From Sphaerotilus natans (GTDB lineage Bacteria; Pseudomonadota; Gammaproteobacteria; Burkholderiales; Burkholderiaceae_C), in contig NZ_FTMZ01000009.1 of NCBI RefSeq assembly GCF_900156335.1, positions 1 to 64,000 on the forward strand: 64,000 nt of DNA. The letters run 5' to 3'. Of this stretch, positions 55,887 to 64,000 are shown piece after piece; position 1 is the first letter of the stretch, and every line of letters begins with the position of its first letter. The notes beneath the pieces were generated by a model. That model saw only the letters and a list, made by a program, of their open reading frames with translations, had not been told where the DNA came from and searched no databases. A program made the position numbers and the translations under genes.

Positions 55887-55910
55887 GAATCGGGCGATGG
55901 ATCCCGATTC
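55887..55910 (-). terminator. possible hairpin terminator of the tartrate dehydrogenase gene
   Basis: GAATCGGG (55887-55894) and CCCGATTC (55903-55910) form a perfect 8-bp stem with an 8-nt loop between ttuC and ybaL. On the minus strand it is followed by GTTTCC only, with no proper T-run, so it may be a pause or regulatory hairpin instead. Confidence 0.35.
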
Positions 55911-55980
55911 TTCCCGACAGTTCAGCCCCCGGGCTCAGCCATCGGCGGGAGACCCCAGGCCGCAGCCGCTCATCCCGCGC

Positions 55981-57096
55981 TCAGCCTGCGATCAGCCGCG
56001 CCGCGATCGCCGCACCCACCGCCGCCGTGTCGGCCTGGCCGCCCAGGTCGGGCGTGCGCGGGCCCTCGCGCAGCACCGCCTCGATCGCCTGGACGATGGC
56101 GTCGTGCGCGGCGCGGCCCGCGCCGGTGCCCGCCGTCAGGAAGTCCAGCAGCATCGCCGCCGACCAGATCATCGCGATCGGGTTGGCGATGCCCTGGCCG
56201 CTGATGTCCGGCGCCGAGCCGTGCACCGGCTCGAACAGGCTGGGGAAGCGCCGCTCCGGGTTCAGGTTGGCCGAGGGCGCGATGCCGATCGTGCCGGTGC
56301 AGGCCGGGCCCAGGTCGCTGAGGATGTCGCCGAACAGGTTGGTCGCCACCACCACGTCGAAGCGCTGCGGCTGCAGCACGAAGCGCGCGGTCAGGATGTC
56401 GATGTGCTGCTTGTCCACCGCGATCTGCGGATAGCGCGCGTGCATCGCGTCGGCGCGCGCATCCCACCAGGGCATGGCCAGCGCGATGCCGTTGCTCTTG
56501 GTCGCCACCGTCAGGCGCTGGCGCGGGCGGCTGGCGGCCAGCTCGAAGGCGTACTGCAGCACCCGGTCGGCGCCGAAGCGGCTGAAGACCGATTCCTGGA
56601 TGACGATCTCGCGCTCGGTGCCGGCGAACATCGTGCCGCCGAGGTTGGTGTACTCGCCCTCGGTGTTCTCGCGCACGATCATCATGTCGATGTCGCCGGG
56701 CTTCCTGCCCGCCAGCGGGCAGGGCACGCCGTCGAACAGCCGCGCCGGGCGCAGGTTGATGTACTGGTCGAACTCGCGGCGGAACTTCAGCAGCGAACCC
56801 CACAGCGAGATGTGGTCCGGCACCGTCGCCGGCCAGCCGACCGCGCCGAACAGGATCGCGTCCATGCCACCCAGCTGCGCCTTCCAGTCGGGCGGCATCA
56901 TCTCGCCGTGCTCGACGTACCAGTCGCAGCTCGCCCACGGGAACTCGGTCGTCTCGATGTCGAGGCCAAAGCGCTCGGCGGCGGCGCGCAGCACGCGCAG
57001 GCCCTCGGGCATGACCTCCTTGCCGATGCCGTCGCCGGCGATGACGGCGACGCGAAAGGGACGGGAGGATTCGGTGGACGGCAGGCTCTGGGACAT
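55981..57096 (-). CDS. tartrate dehydrogenase/decarboxylase (D-malate dehydrogenase type)
   Basis: 371 residues of the isocitrate/isopropylmalate dehydrogenase family. FRVAVIAGDGIGKEVMPEG starts the fold; NLRPARLFDGVPCPL, the VRENTEGEY motif, the catalytic Lys in TVATKSNGI and LFGDILSDLGPACTGTIGIAPSANLNPE are the family sites. The EYTNLGG and LRPARL details point to tartrate/D-malate rather than isopropylmalate. It oxidises L-tartrate or D-malate with NAD. A LysR gene is divergent, as in ttu and dml loci. Confidence 0.9.
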   Translation of the reverse strand: MSQSLPSTESSRPFRVAVIAGDGIGKEVMPEGLRVLRAAAERFGLDIETTEFPWASCDWYVEHGEMMPPDWKAQLGGMDAILFGAVGWPATVPDHISLWGSLLKFRREFDQYINLRPARLFDGVPCPLAGRKPGDIDMMIVRENTEGEYTNLGGTMFAGTEREIVIQESVFSRFGADRVLQYAFELAASRPRQRLTVATKSNGIALAMPWWDARADAMHARYPQIAVDKQHIDILTARFVLQPQRFDVVVATNLFGDILSDLGPACTGTIGIAPSANLNPERRFPSLFEPVHGSAPDISGQGIANPIAMIWSAAMLLDFLTAGTGAGRAAHDAIVQAIEAVLREGPRTPDLGGQADTAAVGAAIAARLIAG

Positions 57097-57133
57097 CGGT
57101 GACTCCGGAAAGGGTCGAAGAAGGAATGCAGCG

Positions 57134-57161
57134 ATGCTAGGCCCGTGCTCACGGTTTCCAA
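57134..57161 (-). promoter_or_regulatory. sigma-70 promoter of the tartrate dehydrogenase gene
   Basis: On the minus strand: -35 TTGGAA (57161-57156), 16-nt spacer, -10 TAGCAT (57139-57134). Start near 57127, about 30 nt before the ATG. It lies in the 114-nt region shared with the divergent LysR gene, where the LysR operator is expected. Confidence 0.45.
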
Positions 57162-57210
57162 TGCCCCGAATCGTTCACCCATCTTCCACGATCGGTTGAC
57201 AATTCGGAGG

Positions 57211-58134
57211 ATGACGATCTCTCCGGCCACGCCCCACCCCGACGACCTGCGCCTGTTCCTGACGGTGGTGCGCCGCGGCGGCTTCTCGGCGGCCGCGGCC
57301 GAGCTGGGGCTGTCCACCGCCGGCGTGAGCAAGCGGGTGCGGCTGCTGGAGGCGCAGCTGGGCGCGCCGCTGCTGCACCGCACCACCCGCCGCATCGGCC
57401 TGACGGCGCAGGGCGAGCAGCTGTGCCTGCGCGCGCAGCCGCTGCTCGACGCGATGGACGATCTGGTCAGTCAGGTCTCGGCGGTGCGCGCCGAGCCGCG
57501 CGGGGCGCTCAAGGTGTGCAGCAGCTTCGGCTTCGGGCGGCGCCATGTGGCGCCGGCGCTGGCGGCGCTGGCGCGGGCGTATCCGCGGCTGACGGTGCGC
57601 TTCGAGGTGCTCGACCGGCTGGTGGACATCGCCGCCGAGGGCTATGACCTCGACATCCGCGTCGGCGACGAGATCGCGCCGCAGTGGGTGGCGCACCGGC
57701 TGGCGGCCAATCACCGGGTGCTGTGCGCCGCGCCCGACTACCTCGCGCGGCGCGAGCCCCCGCGCAGCCCGGCCGAGCTGGCCGGCCACGACTGCCTGGT
57801 GGTGCGCGAGCGCGATCATCCCTTCGGCGTCTGGCGACTGCAGCACGCGCAGCAGTCTGAGCGCGACGAGACGGTGCGCGTGACCGGCCCGCTGTCGACC
57901 AACCACGGCGAGATCGCGGTCGACTGGGCGCTGCAGGGCCACGGCATCGTGCTGCGCTCGCTGTGGGACGTGGCCGCGCCGCTGGCTCAGGGGCGGCTGG
58001 TGCAGCTGCTGCCCGACTGGCGCCAGAGCGCCAGCATCTGGGCGGTGCACGCCGGCCGGGCCGACGGCTCGGCGCGGCTGCGGGTGGCGCTCGACTTCCT
58101 GGCGGACTGGTTCGCGCGCCGCACCCCCGGCTGA
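57211..58134 (+). CDS. LysR-type regulator, probable TtuA/DmlR
   Basis: 307 residues. The winged helix-turn-helix (about 10-70, GGFSAAAAELGLSTAGVSKRVRLLE) is followed by a LysR effector domain of the DmlR branch (GFGRRHVAPALAALARAYP). It is divergent from the tartrate dehydrogenase gene and is its likely activator. The ATG at 57211 directly abuts a GGAGG sequence, which is too close to be an ordinary ribosome site; no better start is seen. Confidence 0.87.
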   Translation: MTISPATPHPDDLRLFLTVVRRGGFSAAAAELGLSTAGVSKRVRLLEAQLGAPLLHRTTRRIGLTAQGEQLCLRAQPLLDAMDDLVSQVSAVRAEPRGALKVCSSFGFGRRHVAPALAALARAYPRLTVRFEVLDRLVDIAAEGYDLDIRVGDEIAPQWVAHRLAANHRVLCAAPDYLARREPPRSPAELAGHDCLVVRERDHPFGVWRLQHAQQSERDETVRVTGPLSTNHGEIAVDWALQGHGIVLRSLWDVAAPLAQGRLVQLLPDWRQSASIWAVHAGRADGSARLRVALDFLADWFARRTPG

Positions 58135-58142
58135 GACCGGCG

Positions 58143-58577
58143 TCAGCTATGGATGTAGCTTTCGAGCTGGGCGATCATGAACTGCTGCTCGGAGATGATC
58201 TCCTTGACCAGGTCACCGATCGAGACCATGCCGACGACCTGCCCGGCGTCGAGCACCGGCAGGTGGCGCAGGCGCTTGTCGGTCATCAGCGCCATGCATT
58301 CCTGCGTGGTGGTGGCCGGACTGACGTGCAGCACGTCGGGCGTCATCACCTCGGCCAGCCGCGTGGTGGCCGAGGCACGCCCGCGCACCTCGATCTTGCG
58401 GGCGTAGTCGCGCTCGGTGAAGATGCCGACGATGCGCTCGCCCTCGGCGACCAGCAGCGCGCCGATGCGCTGCTCGGCCATCAGCTCGATGGCCTCGCGC
58501 ACGGTGGCATCCGGCGGCAGCGTGCGCACCGGCTGATTGACGGGCTTGGACTTCAGGATCTGGGCAACGGTGCTCAT
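58143..58577 (-). CDS. CBS-domain pair protein
   Basis: 144 residues made of two CBS repeats (about 10-65 and 78-130: TVREAIELMAEQRIGALLV and TTTQECMALMTDKRLRHLPV), a Bateman module that binds adenine nucleotides. A good AAGGAG box stands 6 nt before the ATG. Proteins of this kind act as stress or energy sensors; no partner gene is adjacent. Its 3' end lies 8 nt from the convergent LysR gene. Confidence 0.88.
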   Translation of the reverse strand: MSTVAQILKSKPVNQPVRTLPPDATVREAIELMAEQRIGALLVAEGERIVGIFTERDYARKIEVRGRASATTRLAEVMTPDVLHVSPATTTQECMALMTDKRLRHLPVLDAGQVVGMVSIGDLVKEIISEQQFMIAQLESYIHS

Positions 58578-58777
58578 GAAGACTCCTTGGCGGCGATCAG
58601 CGGATCAATGGCCCATCTTCGCGTAATCGCGGCTCCGGCGGGCTGATGGTCTTTCCGGATGTGTGCCGGAAATGAAACCTCAACCACCGGGCGATCCTCG
58701 GGATTCAGGAAACGCGACACGGGCGCCGATCTCATGCAAGGATCGCGCCCCTCAACCTCGAACCGACACGTCTCCCG

Positions 58778-60688
58778 ATGGCCCAGTTTCCCCAGGGCTT
58801 GCGCCAGATCGAATCCCGCTGCAACGCCGGCGAGCGCCGCGTGCTCGACCAGCTGCGCCAGTGCCTCGACGACCAGCACCTCGTCTGGCATGACCTGCCG
58901 GTCGGCGAGACCGCGCGCCAGCCCGACTTCATCGTGCTTGGCCCCGGCCTGGGGCTGCTGCTGCTCGAGGTCAAGGACTGGAAGCTCGCGACGATCCGCC
59001 AGGCCACGCCCGACCGGGTCGAGCTGGCCACCGCCAGCGGCCCGGTGATGACCGCGCATCCGCTGCGCCAGGTGCGCGACCACGCGATGGCGCTGGCCGA
59101 CGCGCTGCAGCGCGATCCGGCGCTGGTGCACGACGAGGGCCCGCACCGCGGCCGGCTGGCGCTGCGCTACGGCTGGGGCGCGGTGATGTCGAACCTGCGC
59201 CGCGCCGAGGTCGCCGCGCTGCCCGGCTTCGACGCGGTCTTCCCGCCCGCCCGCACGCTGCTGCGCGACGACCTCGACGACAGCGTCGACCCGGAGGCCT
59301 TCGTGCAGCGCCTCTCCGGCCTGTTCACCGTCGACATGGCGCAGCGGCTGACGCCGGCGCAGCGCGAGCGCATCCGCTGGCACCTGTTCCCCGAGCTGCG
59401 GCTGGGCGCACCGGCGCCCGTGCCGCCGGCCCAGGACAAGGCCGAACGGCCGGACCCGCGGCCCGACGAGGTGCCCGACCTGCTGCAGGTGATGGATCTG
59501 CAGCAGGAGCAGGTCGCGCGCACGCTGGGCGAGGGCCACCGGGTCATCCACGGCGTGGCCGGCTCGGGCAAGACGATGATCCTGGTGCACCGCGCCCGGC
59601 TGCTCGCGCACGAGGCCGAGCCGGCGCGCCCGGTGCTGGTGCTCTGCTACAACCGCGCGCTGGCCGACCGCATCGAGGCGCTGATCGCCCCCGACGAGGC
59701 CCTGCGCCCGCGGCTGCAGGTGCGCACCTTTCACGGCTGGTGCGCCGAGCTGGCGCGGCGCCACCGCATCGCGGTGCCCCCCGCGCCCGAAGGCCAGGAC
59801 GACACGGACGCGCCGGCGCGGCTGGCCCGGGCGGTGATCGCCGCGGCCGATGCCGGCCGGGTGCCGCTGGGCGGCCACCACGCGGTGCTGATCGACGAGG
59901 CGCACGACTTCGAGGACGGCTGGCTGCGCCTGGCCGCAGCGATGAGCGATCCGGCCGCGCGCCGGCTGCTGGTGCTCTACGACGATGCGCAGTCGATCTA
60001 CCAGCGCCTGCGCCAGCGCTTCAGCTTCGCCAGCGTCGGCATCCAGGCGCGCGGCCGCACCAGCGTGCTGCGGCTGAACTACCGCAACACCGCCGAGGTG
60101 CTCGGACTGGCGCTGCGCTTCGCGCGCGGCCTGCTGCCCGAGCGCGGCCGCGACCGCGAGGCCGGCCGTGGCGACGAGGACGGCGTCGCCGGCGTGGCGC
60201 CGAGCAGCTCCGGCCGGCGCGGCCCGCGCCCGGTGCTGATCCGCGCTCGCAGCGAGCATGAGGAAGCCGAGCTGCTGGCCGCGCGCATCGCCGACGCGGT
60301 GGCTGCCGGCACCGCGGCCGGCGAGATCGCGGTGCTGTGCCGCACCCGGGCGCAGATGGCGCCGATCGCCGAGGCGCTGGCGCGGCGCGGCCTGCCGCTG
60401 CAGTCGATGGGCAGCACCGGCTTCCAGCATTTCGACTGGAGCCAGGCCGGCATCCGGCTGGTCACGCTGCACAGCGCCAAGGGGCTGGAATTCGCGCATG
60501 TGCATGTCGCCGGCCTGCAGCGTCTGCCCTGGCGCGACGAGACGCTGGAGGACGCGGTGCGGCTGGTCTATGTGGCGATGACCCGCGCGACGCAGTCGCT
60601 GGTGCTGTCGTGCTGCGGCAGCTCGCCGGTGGTGGAGCGGCTGCAGGCGGCGCTGCAGGAGCAGGGACTAGAGCCTGCGCTCCAATGA
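58778..60688 (+). CDS. NERD-domain UvrD-like helicase
   Basis: 636 residues. The N-terminal NERD nuclease-like domain has Asp50, Glu64 and Lys66 in the D-x13-E-x-K pattern (QPDFIVL...[10 protein letters not shown]). A linker leads to a superfamily 1 helicase: Walker A GVAGSGKT at 259-266, RTFHGWC, Walker [11 protein letters not shown] at 371-380, DDAQSIYQ, and the late motifs [10 protein letters not shown] and VYVAMTRA. It probably processes DNA; both nuclease and helicase sites look intact. No other repair or defence gene is next to it. Confidence 0.88.
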   Translation: MAQFPQGLRQIESRCNAGERRVLDQLRQCLDDQHLVWHDLPVGETARQPDFIVLGPGLGLLLLEVKDWKLATIRQATPDRVELATASGPVMTAHPLRQVRDHAMALADALQRDPALVHDEGPHRGRLALRYGWGAVMSNLRRAEVAALPGFDAVFPPARTLLRDDLDDSVDPEAFVQRLSGLFTVDMAQRLTPAQRERIRWHLFPELRLGAPAPVPPAQDKAERPDPRPDEVPDLLQVMDLQQEQVARTLGEGHRVIHGVAGSGKTMILVHRARLLAHEAEPARPVLVLCYNRALADRIEALIAPDEALRPRLQVRTFHGWCAELARRHRIAVPPAPEGQDDTDAPARLARAVIAAADAGRVPLGGHHAVLIDEAHDFEDGWLRLAAAMSDPAARRLLVLYDDAQSIYQRLRQRFSFASVGIQARGRTSVLRLNYRNTAEVLGLALRFARGLLPERGRDREAGRGDEDGVAGVAPSSSGRRGPRPVLIRARSEHEEAELLAARIADAVAAGTAAGEIAVLCRTRAQMAPIAEALARRGLPLQSMGSTGFQHFDWSQAGIRLVTLHSAKGLEFAHVHVAGLQRLPWRDETLEDAVRLVYVAMTRATQSLVLSCCGSSPVVERLQAALQEQGLEPALQ

Positions 60689-60689
60689 T

Positions 60690-60704
60690 TGCTGCAGTGC
60701 AGCA
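60690..60704. promoter_or_regulatory. PhaR operator, upstream copy
   Basis: TGCTGCAGTGCAGCA, a perfect inverted repeat (TGCTGC-AGT-GCAGCA) containing the CTGC-N3-GCAG core known for PhaR/PhbF repressors. It lies 7 nt upstream of the -35 box of phaP. Confidence 0.8.
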
Positions 60705-60710
60705 AAACCC

Positions 60711-60740
60711 TTGCACCCCGGACCGGGACGTCTCTATACT
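60711..60740 (+). promoter_or_regulatory. phaP promoter
   Basis: -35 TTGCAC (60711-60716), 18-nt spacer, -10 TATACT (60735-60740). The start would be near 60747, inside or next to the second PhaR operator, and 52 nt before the phasin ATG. Confidence 0.75.
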
Positions 60741-60747
60741 GAAGCCA

Positions 60748-60762
60748 TGCTGCAGTGCAGCA
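60748..60762. promoter_or_regulatory. PhaR operator, downstream copy over the start site
   Basis: The same 15-bp sequence TGCTGCAGTGCAGCA as at 60690, placed over the predicted transcription start of phaP. Two identical sites 58 bp apart bracket the promoter. Confidence 0.8.
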
Positions 60763-60798
60763 AAACTTCTTCAGTTCTCATCCTCGCGGAGCCCGACC

Positions 60799-61332
60799 AT
60801 GTCCCTGACGCCCGAACAAATCGCCGCTGCCAACAAGGCCAACCTCGAAGCGCTGGTGTCGCTGACCCACAAGGCCTTCGAGAGCATCGAGAAGCTGGTC
60901 GAGCTGAACATGCAGGCCGCGCGCAGCACGCTGGAAGAGAACGCCGCGCACGCCAAGGCGGTGCTGTCGGCCAAGGGCCCGCAGGAGCTGGCCGCTCTGC
61001 AGACCGAATACGTCAAGCCGGCCCAGGAAAAGGCGCTGGCCTATGGCCGCCAGGTCTATGACATCGCCGCCTCGACCCAGGCCGAAGTGAGCAAGATGGC
61101 CGAGGCCCAGCTGGCCACCGCCAAGGAAAAGTTCACCGAGCTGGTCGACCAGGCCGCCGAGAAGGCTCCGAAGGGCAGCGAGAGCGCCGTCGCCGCCGTC
61201 AAGACCGCGATGGCCAACGCCGACGCCGCCTTCGAGAGCGTGCAGAAGGCCGCCCGCCAGGCCGTCTCGCTGGCCGAGACCAATCTGAAGACCCTGAGCG
61301 AGACCGCTGCCAAGGCCACTGGCCGCCGCTGA
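60799..61332 (+). CDS. phaP: phasin, polyhydroxyalkanoate granule protein
   Basis: 177 residues, almost entirely helical and Ala/Lys/Glu-rich, with the Phasin_2-type N-terminus [36 protein letters not shown]. Phasins coat PHA granules and control their size and number. The ATG at 60799 has CGGAG 7 nt upstream. The promoter is flanked by two PhaR operators, so expression should rise when PhaR binds to nascent granules. A strong terminator follows. Confidence 0.95.
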   Translation: MSLTPEQIAAANKANLEALVSLTHKAFESIEKLVELNMQAARSTLEENAAHAKAVLSAKGPQELAALQTEYVKPAQEKALAYGRQVYDIAASTQAEVSKMAEAQLATAKEKFTELVDQAAEKAPKGSESAVAAVKTAMANADAAFESVQKAARQAVSLAETNLKTLSETAAKATGRR

Positions 61333-61384
61333 TCCGCGCTCCGTACCGCTTGTCTCCTCGGTACCTTTCTCGGTACCGTTCCAT

Positions 61385-61414
61385 GCCCGACCCGATGACG
61401 GTCGGGCTTTTTTT
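61385..61414 (+). terminator. rho-independent terminator of phaP
   Basis: GCCCGACC (61385-61392) pairs with GGTCGGGC (61400-61407) around a 7-nt loop, followed by seven T (61408-61414). A second small inverted repeat, CGGTACC...GGTACCG (61360-61379), precedes it. Classic intrinsic terminator. Confidence 0.92.
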
Positions 61415-61429
61415 CAAGGAGACAAGCCG

Positions 61430-62479
61430 ATGACCCCCGCCTGGCAGGCCGCCCCCGGCCGCTACGAGACGATGCCCTACCGGCGCTGCGGCGCCAGCGG
61501 CCTGAAGCTGCCCGCGCTCTCGCTCGGGCTGTGGCACAACTTCGGCGACACCACGCCGCTGAGCGTGCAGCGCGAGATGGCGACCACCGCCTTCGACCTC
61601 GGCATCACGCACTTCGATCTGGCCAACAACTACGGCCCGCCCTACGGCAGCGCCGAGATCAACTTCGGCCGCCTGCTGCGCGAGGACTTCAAGCCCTACC
61701 GCGACGAGATGATCATCTCGACCAAGGCCGGCTGGGACATGTGGCCCGGCCCCTACGGCCAGGGCGGCGGCTCGCGCAAGCATGTGCTGGCGAGCCTGGA
61801 CCAGAGCCTGAAGCGCCTGGGCCTCGACCACGTCGACATCTTCTACTCGCACCGCTTCGACCGGGACACGCCGCTGGCCGAGACCGCCGGCGCGCTGGCG
61901 CACGCGGTGCGATCGGGCAAGGCGCTGTACGTCGGCATCTCGTCGTACTCGCCGGGCAAGACGGCCGAGATGGCGGCGCTGCTGAAGGCCGAGGGCGTGC
62001 CGCTGCTGATCCACCAGCCGAGCTACAACCTGCTGAACCGCTGGATCGAGCGCGGCCTGCTCGACACGCTGGCGGCCGAGGGCGCCGGCTGCATCGCCTT
62101 CACCGCGCTGGCGCAGGGACTGCTGTCGGACAAGTATCTGAACGGCATTCCCGCGGACGCGCGCATCAACCGCCCCGGCGGCGGCTCGCTGATGCGCGAG
62201 CACCTGAGCGAGGCCAACCTGGCGCGGGTGCGCGCGCTCGACGCGATCGCGCGGCGGCGCGGCCAGTCGCTGGCCCAGATGGCGCTGGCCTGGGTGCTGC
62301 GCGACCCGCGGGTGACGACCACGCTGATCGGCGCCAGCAGCGCCGCGCAGATCCGCGAGAACGTCGCCGCGCTGCAGAACCTGCACTTCAGCGCCGAGGA
62401 GCTGGCCGAGATCGACGCGCATGCGCAGGACGGCGGCGTCGACCTGTGGCGGGCGCCGAACACCGACTGGGCGGACTGA
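61430..62479 (+). CDS. aldo-keto reductase, L-glyceraldehyde 3-phosphate reductase type
   Basis: 349 residues, (beta/alpha)8 barrel of the AKR14/YghZ branch. The catalytic Tyr is in FDLANNYGPPYGSAEINFG, Lys in ISTKAGW and His in YSHRFD; the NADPH motif near the C-terminus is TTLIGASSAAQIRENV. YghZ reduces L-glyceraldehyde 3-phosphate and methylglyoxal. AAGGAGA stands 8 nt before the ATG. It is expressed separately from phaP because of the terminator between them. Confidence 0.92.
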   Translation: MTPAWQAAPGRYETMPYRRCGASGLKLPALSLGLWHNFGDTTPLSVQREMATTAFDLGITHFDLANNYGPPYGSAEINFGRLLREDFKPYRDEMIISTKAGWDMWPGPYGQGGGSRKHVLASLDQSLKRLGLDHVDIFYSHRFDRDTPLAETAGALAHAVRSGKALYVGISSYSPGKTAEMAALLKAEGVPLLIHQPSYNLLNRWIERGLLDTLAAEGAGCIAFTALAQGLLSDKYLNGIPADARINRPGGGSLMREHLSEANLARVRALDAIARRRGQSLAQMALAWVLRDPRVTTTLIGASSAAQIRENVAALQNLHFSAEELAEIDAHAQDGGVDLWRAPNTDWAD

Positions 62480-62503
62480 TCGGCATTCACGTCGAAGCGC
62501 GGT

Positions 62504-63895
62504 TCAACGCTCTCCGGCGCGATGTGGCCCCAGCCCGAGCCGCGCCAGCTTGTCGTAGAGGGTCTTGCGCGGCAGCTGCAGCCGCTCGGCCGCCCGGCTG
62601 ACCTGGCCCTCGCAGACCGCCAGCGCCTCCTCGATGAGCAGCCGCTCGACCTGATCGAGCGTGTGCACCAGCCCCCCCGGCTCGGACAAGGTCTCTCCAG
62701 GCTCATCCAGCCCCAGGCAGAGACGATGAGCCACGTTCTTCAGCTCACGCACATTACCGGGCCAGTCGTGCGCCAGCCAGCGAGCCAGCTGCGCAGGCGA
62801 CAGGACCGGTGCCTGGCGGCGGTAGCGTGCAGCCGCCTCGGCCAGGAAATGGGCCAGCAGCAGGGGCACATCCTCGCGGCGCTGGCGCAGCGGCGGCACC
62901 TGCAGCGGCGCCACATGCAGACGGTAGTAGAGGTCGGCACGGAAGGCGCCCGTCTCCGACAGCGCCAGCAGATCGACCTTGGTCGCGGCCAGGAGTCGAC
63001 AGTCCACGGCGATGATCTGGTTGCTGCCGAGCCGCTCCAGCGTGCCCTGCTGCAGCACCCGCAGCAGCTTGACCTGCAGCGAGAGCGGCATGCTCTCGAT
63101 CTCGTCCAGGAACAGCGTGCCCCCCTGCGCATGCTCGATGCGGCCGATGCGGCGCCGTCCTGCACCGGTGAAGGCCCCGCTCTCGTGGCCGAAGACCTCG
63201 CTCTCGAAGACCGATTCGGGAAGCGCGGCGCAGTTCAGCGCGACGAACTCGCCGCGCCGACCGCTGGCTTCGTGCAGTGCGCGGGCCACCTCCTCCTTGC
63301 CGCTGCCAGTTTCACCCTGGATCAACACCTCCACATCGAGGGGCGCCAGCGCCTCGATGTGGCGGCGCAGCGTGCGCATCGCCGGGGCGTCGCCGAGCAG
63401 CCTGCCACTGCCCTGTCCCCCGGCCGCCAGGCGCTCCAGCCGCGCGCGCAGGTCCTGGTTCTCCAGCGACAGCCGCTGGCGATCAAGCGCCCGGCGCACG
63501 CTCTCGACCAGACGATCGCCACCGAACGGCTTCTCGATGAAGTCGTAGGCCCCGTCGCGCATGGCCTCGACCGCCATCGCGATGTCGCCGTGGCCCGTCA
63601 CCAGGATCACCGGCAGCGACAGGCCCTGCCGAGGCAGCCGCTGCAGCAAGACCCGTCCGTCCAGGCCAGGCAGGCACACATCGGAGACGACCGCCCCCCA
63701 GGCCAGTCCGTCGGGCAGCGGCGCGGCCAGCCGCGCCAGGCCCTCCTCGGCGCTGCCCACGGCCACGACCGGCAGATCGGCCAGATCCAGCGCCTGGACA
63801 CAGACACGCCGCAGCACCGCGTCATCCTCGATGAGCAGCACCTGCAGCGAGCCTCCCGCGGTCGACGACAGAGGAGGCAAGGACATCGGATTCAT
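62504..63895 (-). CDS. dctD: DctD-type sigma-54 response regulator
   Basis: 463 residues. The receiver domain (15-135) has the phosphoacceptor Asp72 in SDVCLPGLDG and Lys122; the AAA+ domain (about 165-395) has Walker A GETGSGKE, an intact GAFTGA loop and GGTLFLDE; a Fis-type helix-turn-helix closes the protein. DctD activates C4-dicarboxylate transporter genes. It starts inside the stop of the sensor gene. The transporter itself is not in the window. Confidence 0.88.
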   Translation of the reverse strand: MNPMSLPPLSSTAGGSLQVLLIEDDAVLRRVCVQALDLADLPVVAVGSAEEGLARLAAPLPDGLAWGAVVSDVCLPGLDGRVLLQRLPRQGLSLPVILVTGHGDIAMAVEAMRDGAYDFIEKPFGGDRLVESVRRALDRQRLSLENQDLRARLERLAAGGQGSGRLLGDAPAMRTLRRHIEALAPLDVEVLIQGETGSGKEEVARALHEASGRRGEFVALNCAALPESVFESEVFGHESGAFTGAGRRRIGRIEHAQGGTLFLDEIESMPLSLQVKLLRVLQQGTLERLGSNQIIAVDCRLLAATKVDLLALSETGAFRADLYYRLHVAPLQVPPLRQRREDVPLLLAHFLAEAAARYRRQAPVLSPAQLARWLAHDWPGNVRELKNVAHRLCLGLDEPGETLSEPGGLVHTLDQVERLLIEEALAVCEGQVSRAAERLQLPRKTLYDKLARLGLGPHRAGER

Positions 63896-64000
63896 GCAGA
63901 GGACTCCGGAGAAGACGGAGAAGGAGCAGGCAGCACCAGCGTGAAGATCGCCCCGGATCCGGCCTCGGGGGCGACATTGCCGCCCGACAGCTCGCCGCCC
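63892..64000 (-). CDS. dctB: DctB-type sensor histidine kinase, C-terminal end only
   Basis: Only the last 35 codons are inside the window. They read through the G2 region of a HATPase domain (GGELSGGNVAPEAGSGAIFTLVLP) and a short Ser/Pro-rich tail. The TGA overlaps the dctD ATG (ATGA), so kinase and regulator are translationally coupled. The gene continues past the right edge. Name by pairing with dctD. Confidence 0.8.
   Translation of the reverse strand, partial: GGELSGGNVAPEAGSGAIFTLVLPAPSPSSPESSA

Noticed and set aside
1-64000. Search for tRNA genes, CRISPR arrays, insertion sequences and prophage genes
   Set aside because: No cloverleaf, regular spaced repeats, transposase motifs or phage structural genes were recognised by reading; a tool-based scan could still find a small one.

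Overview
The window is about 64 kb of very GC-rich chromosome with dense, mostly intact genes. The 208 bases of 16S rRNA at the left edge (5' end, minus strand) read like a betaproteobacterium of the order Burkholderiales, closest in type to the Sphaerotilus/Leptothrix/Rubrivivax group. The gene content agrees: two cyanophycin synthetases, a PhaR-type phasin promoter, aceK linked to an acyl-CoA dehydrogenase, and Bug-type solute-binding proteins. No insertion sequence, phage, CRISPR array or tRNA was seen. The window looks like core and niche-specific chromosome rather than a mobile island.

Layout. 1-500: start of an rRNA operon (16S, leader, strong P1 promoter with UP element) directly behind the terminator of the cyanophycin genes. 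508-8297: cyanophycin locus, with cphA' and cphA on minus and a cyanophycin-associated ABC exporter plus DUF1854 protein divergent on plus. 8316-12407: small regulators and a divergent AraC/carboxymuconolactone decarboxylase versus ThuA/MFS locus. 12430-19249: minus-strand run with a LysR regulator, tricarballylate oxidation (tcuA, tcuB), a Bug solute-binding protein, another binding protein and a two-gene chromate transporter. 19335-22121: small protein, alaC, acetyltransferase, XRE-cupin regulator. 22177-26244: flavin monooxygenase with a near-perfect sigma-54 promoter and palindromic enhancer sites, next to its likely activator. 26357-34260: YitT protein, sdaA, then can-aceK-thiolase-SDR-acyl-CoA dehydrogenase behind a 20-bp palindrome of LiuR type.

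34320-46062 is the most interesting part, an envelope-lipid island. lplT plus a GT4 glycosyltransferase, a PlcP/LpxH-like phosphoesterase, and a translationally coupled operon (PAP2 phosphatase, flippase-like membrane protein, GT2, two GT-C transferases, second PAP2 phosphatase) each start behind the same composite promoter: three or four TCAC-type repeats with an 11-bp period, exactly 10 nt, a -10-like hexamer, then the start codon 6-9 nt later. This is Pho-box architecture, so I infer a phosphate-starvation lipid and glycan remodelling system.

46186-50744: small protein, trkA, trkH and a long chromate transporter. 50745-54030 (minus): a histidine-rich transporter cluster (DMT carrier with His tail, DUF6488, HupE/UreJ, His-rich secreted protein, acetyltransferase) that looks like metal handling. 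54118-58577: YbaL-type K+/H+ antiporter, tartrate dehydrogenase with divergent LysR, CBS protein. 58778-64000: NERD-UvrD helicase, phasin with two PhaR operators, aldo-keto reductase, and the dctD/dctB two-component pair cut by the right edge.

Together the genes suggest a heterotroph that stores nitrogen (cyanophycin) and carbon (polyhydroxyalkanoate), uses di- and tricarboxylates, and probably rebuilds its membrane when phosphate is short.
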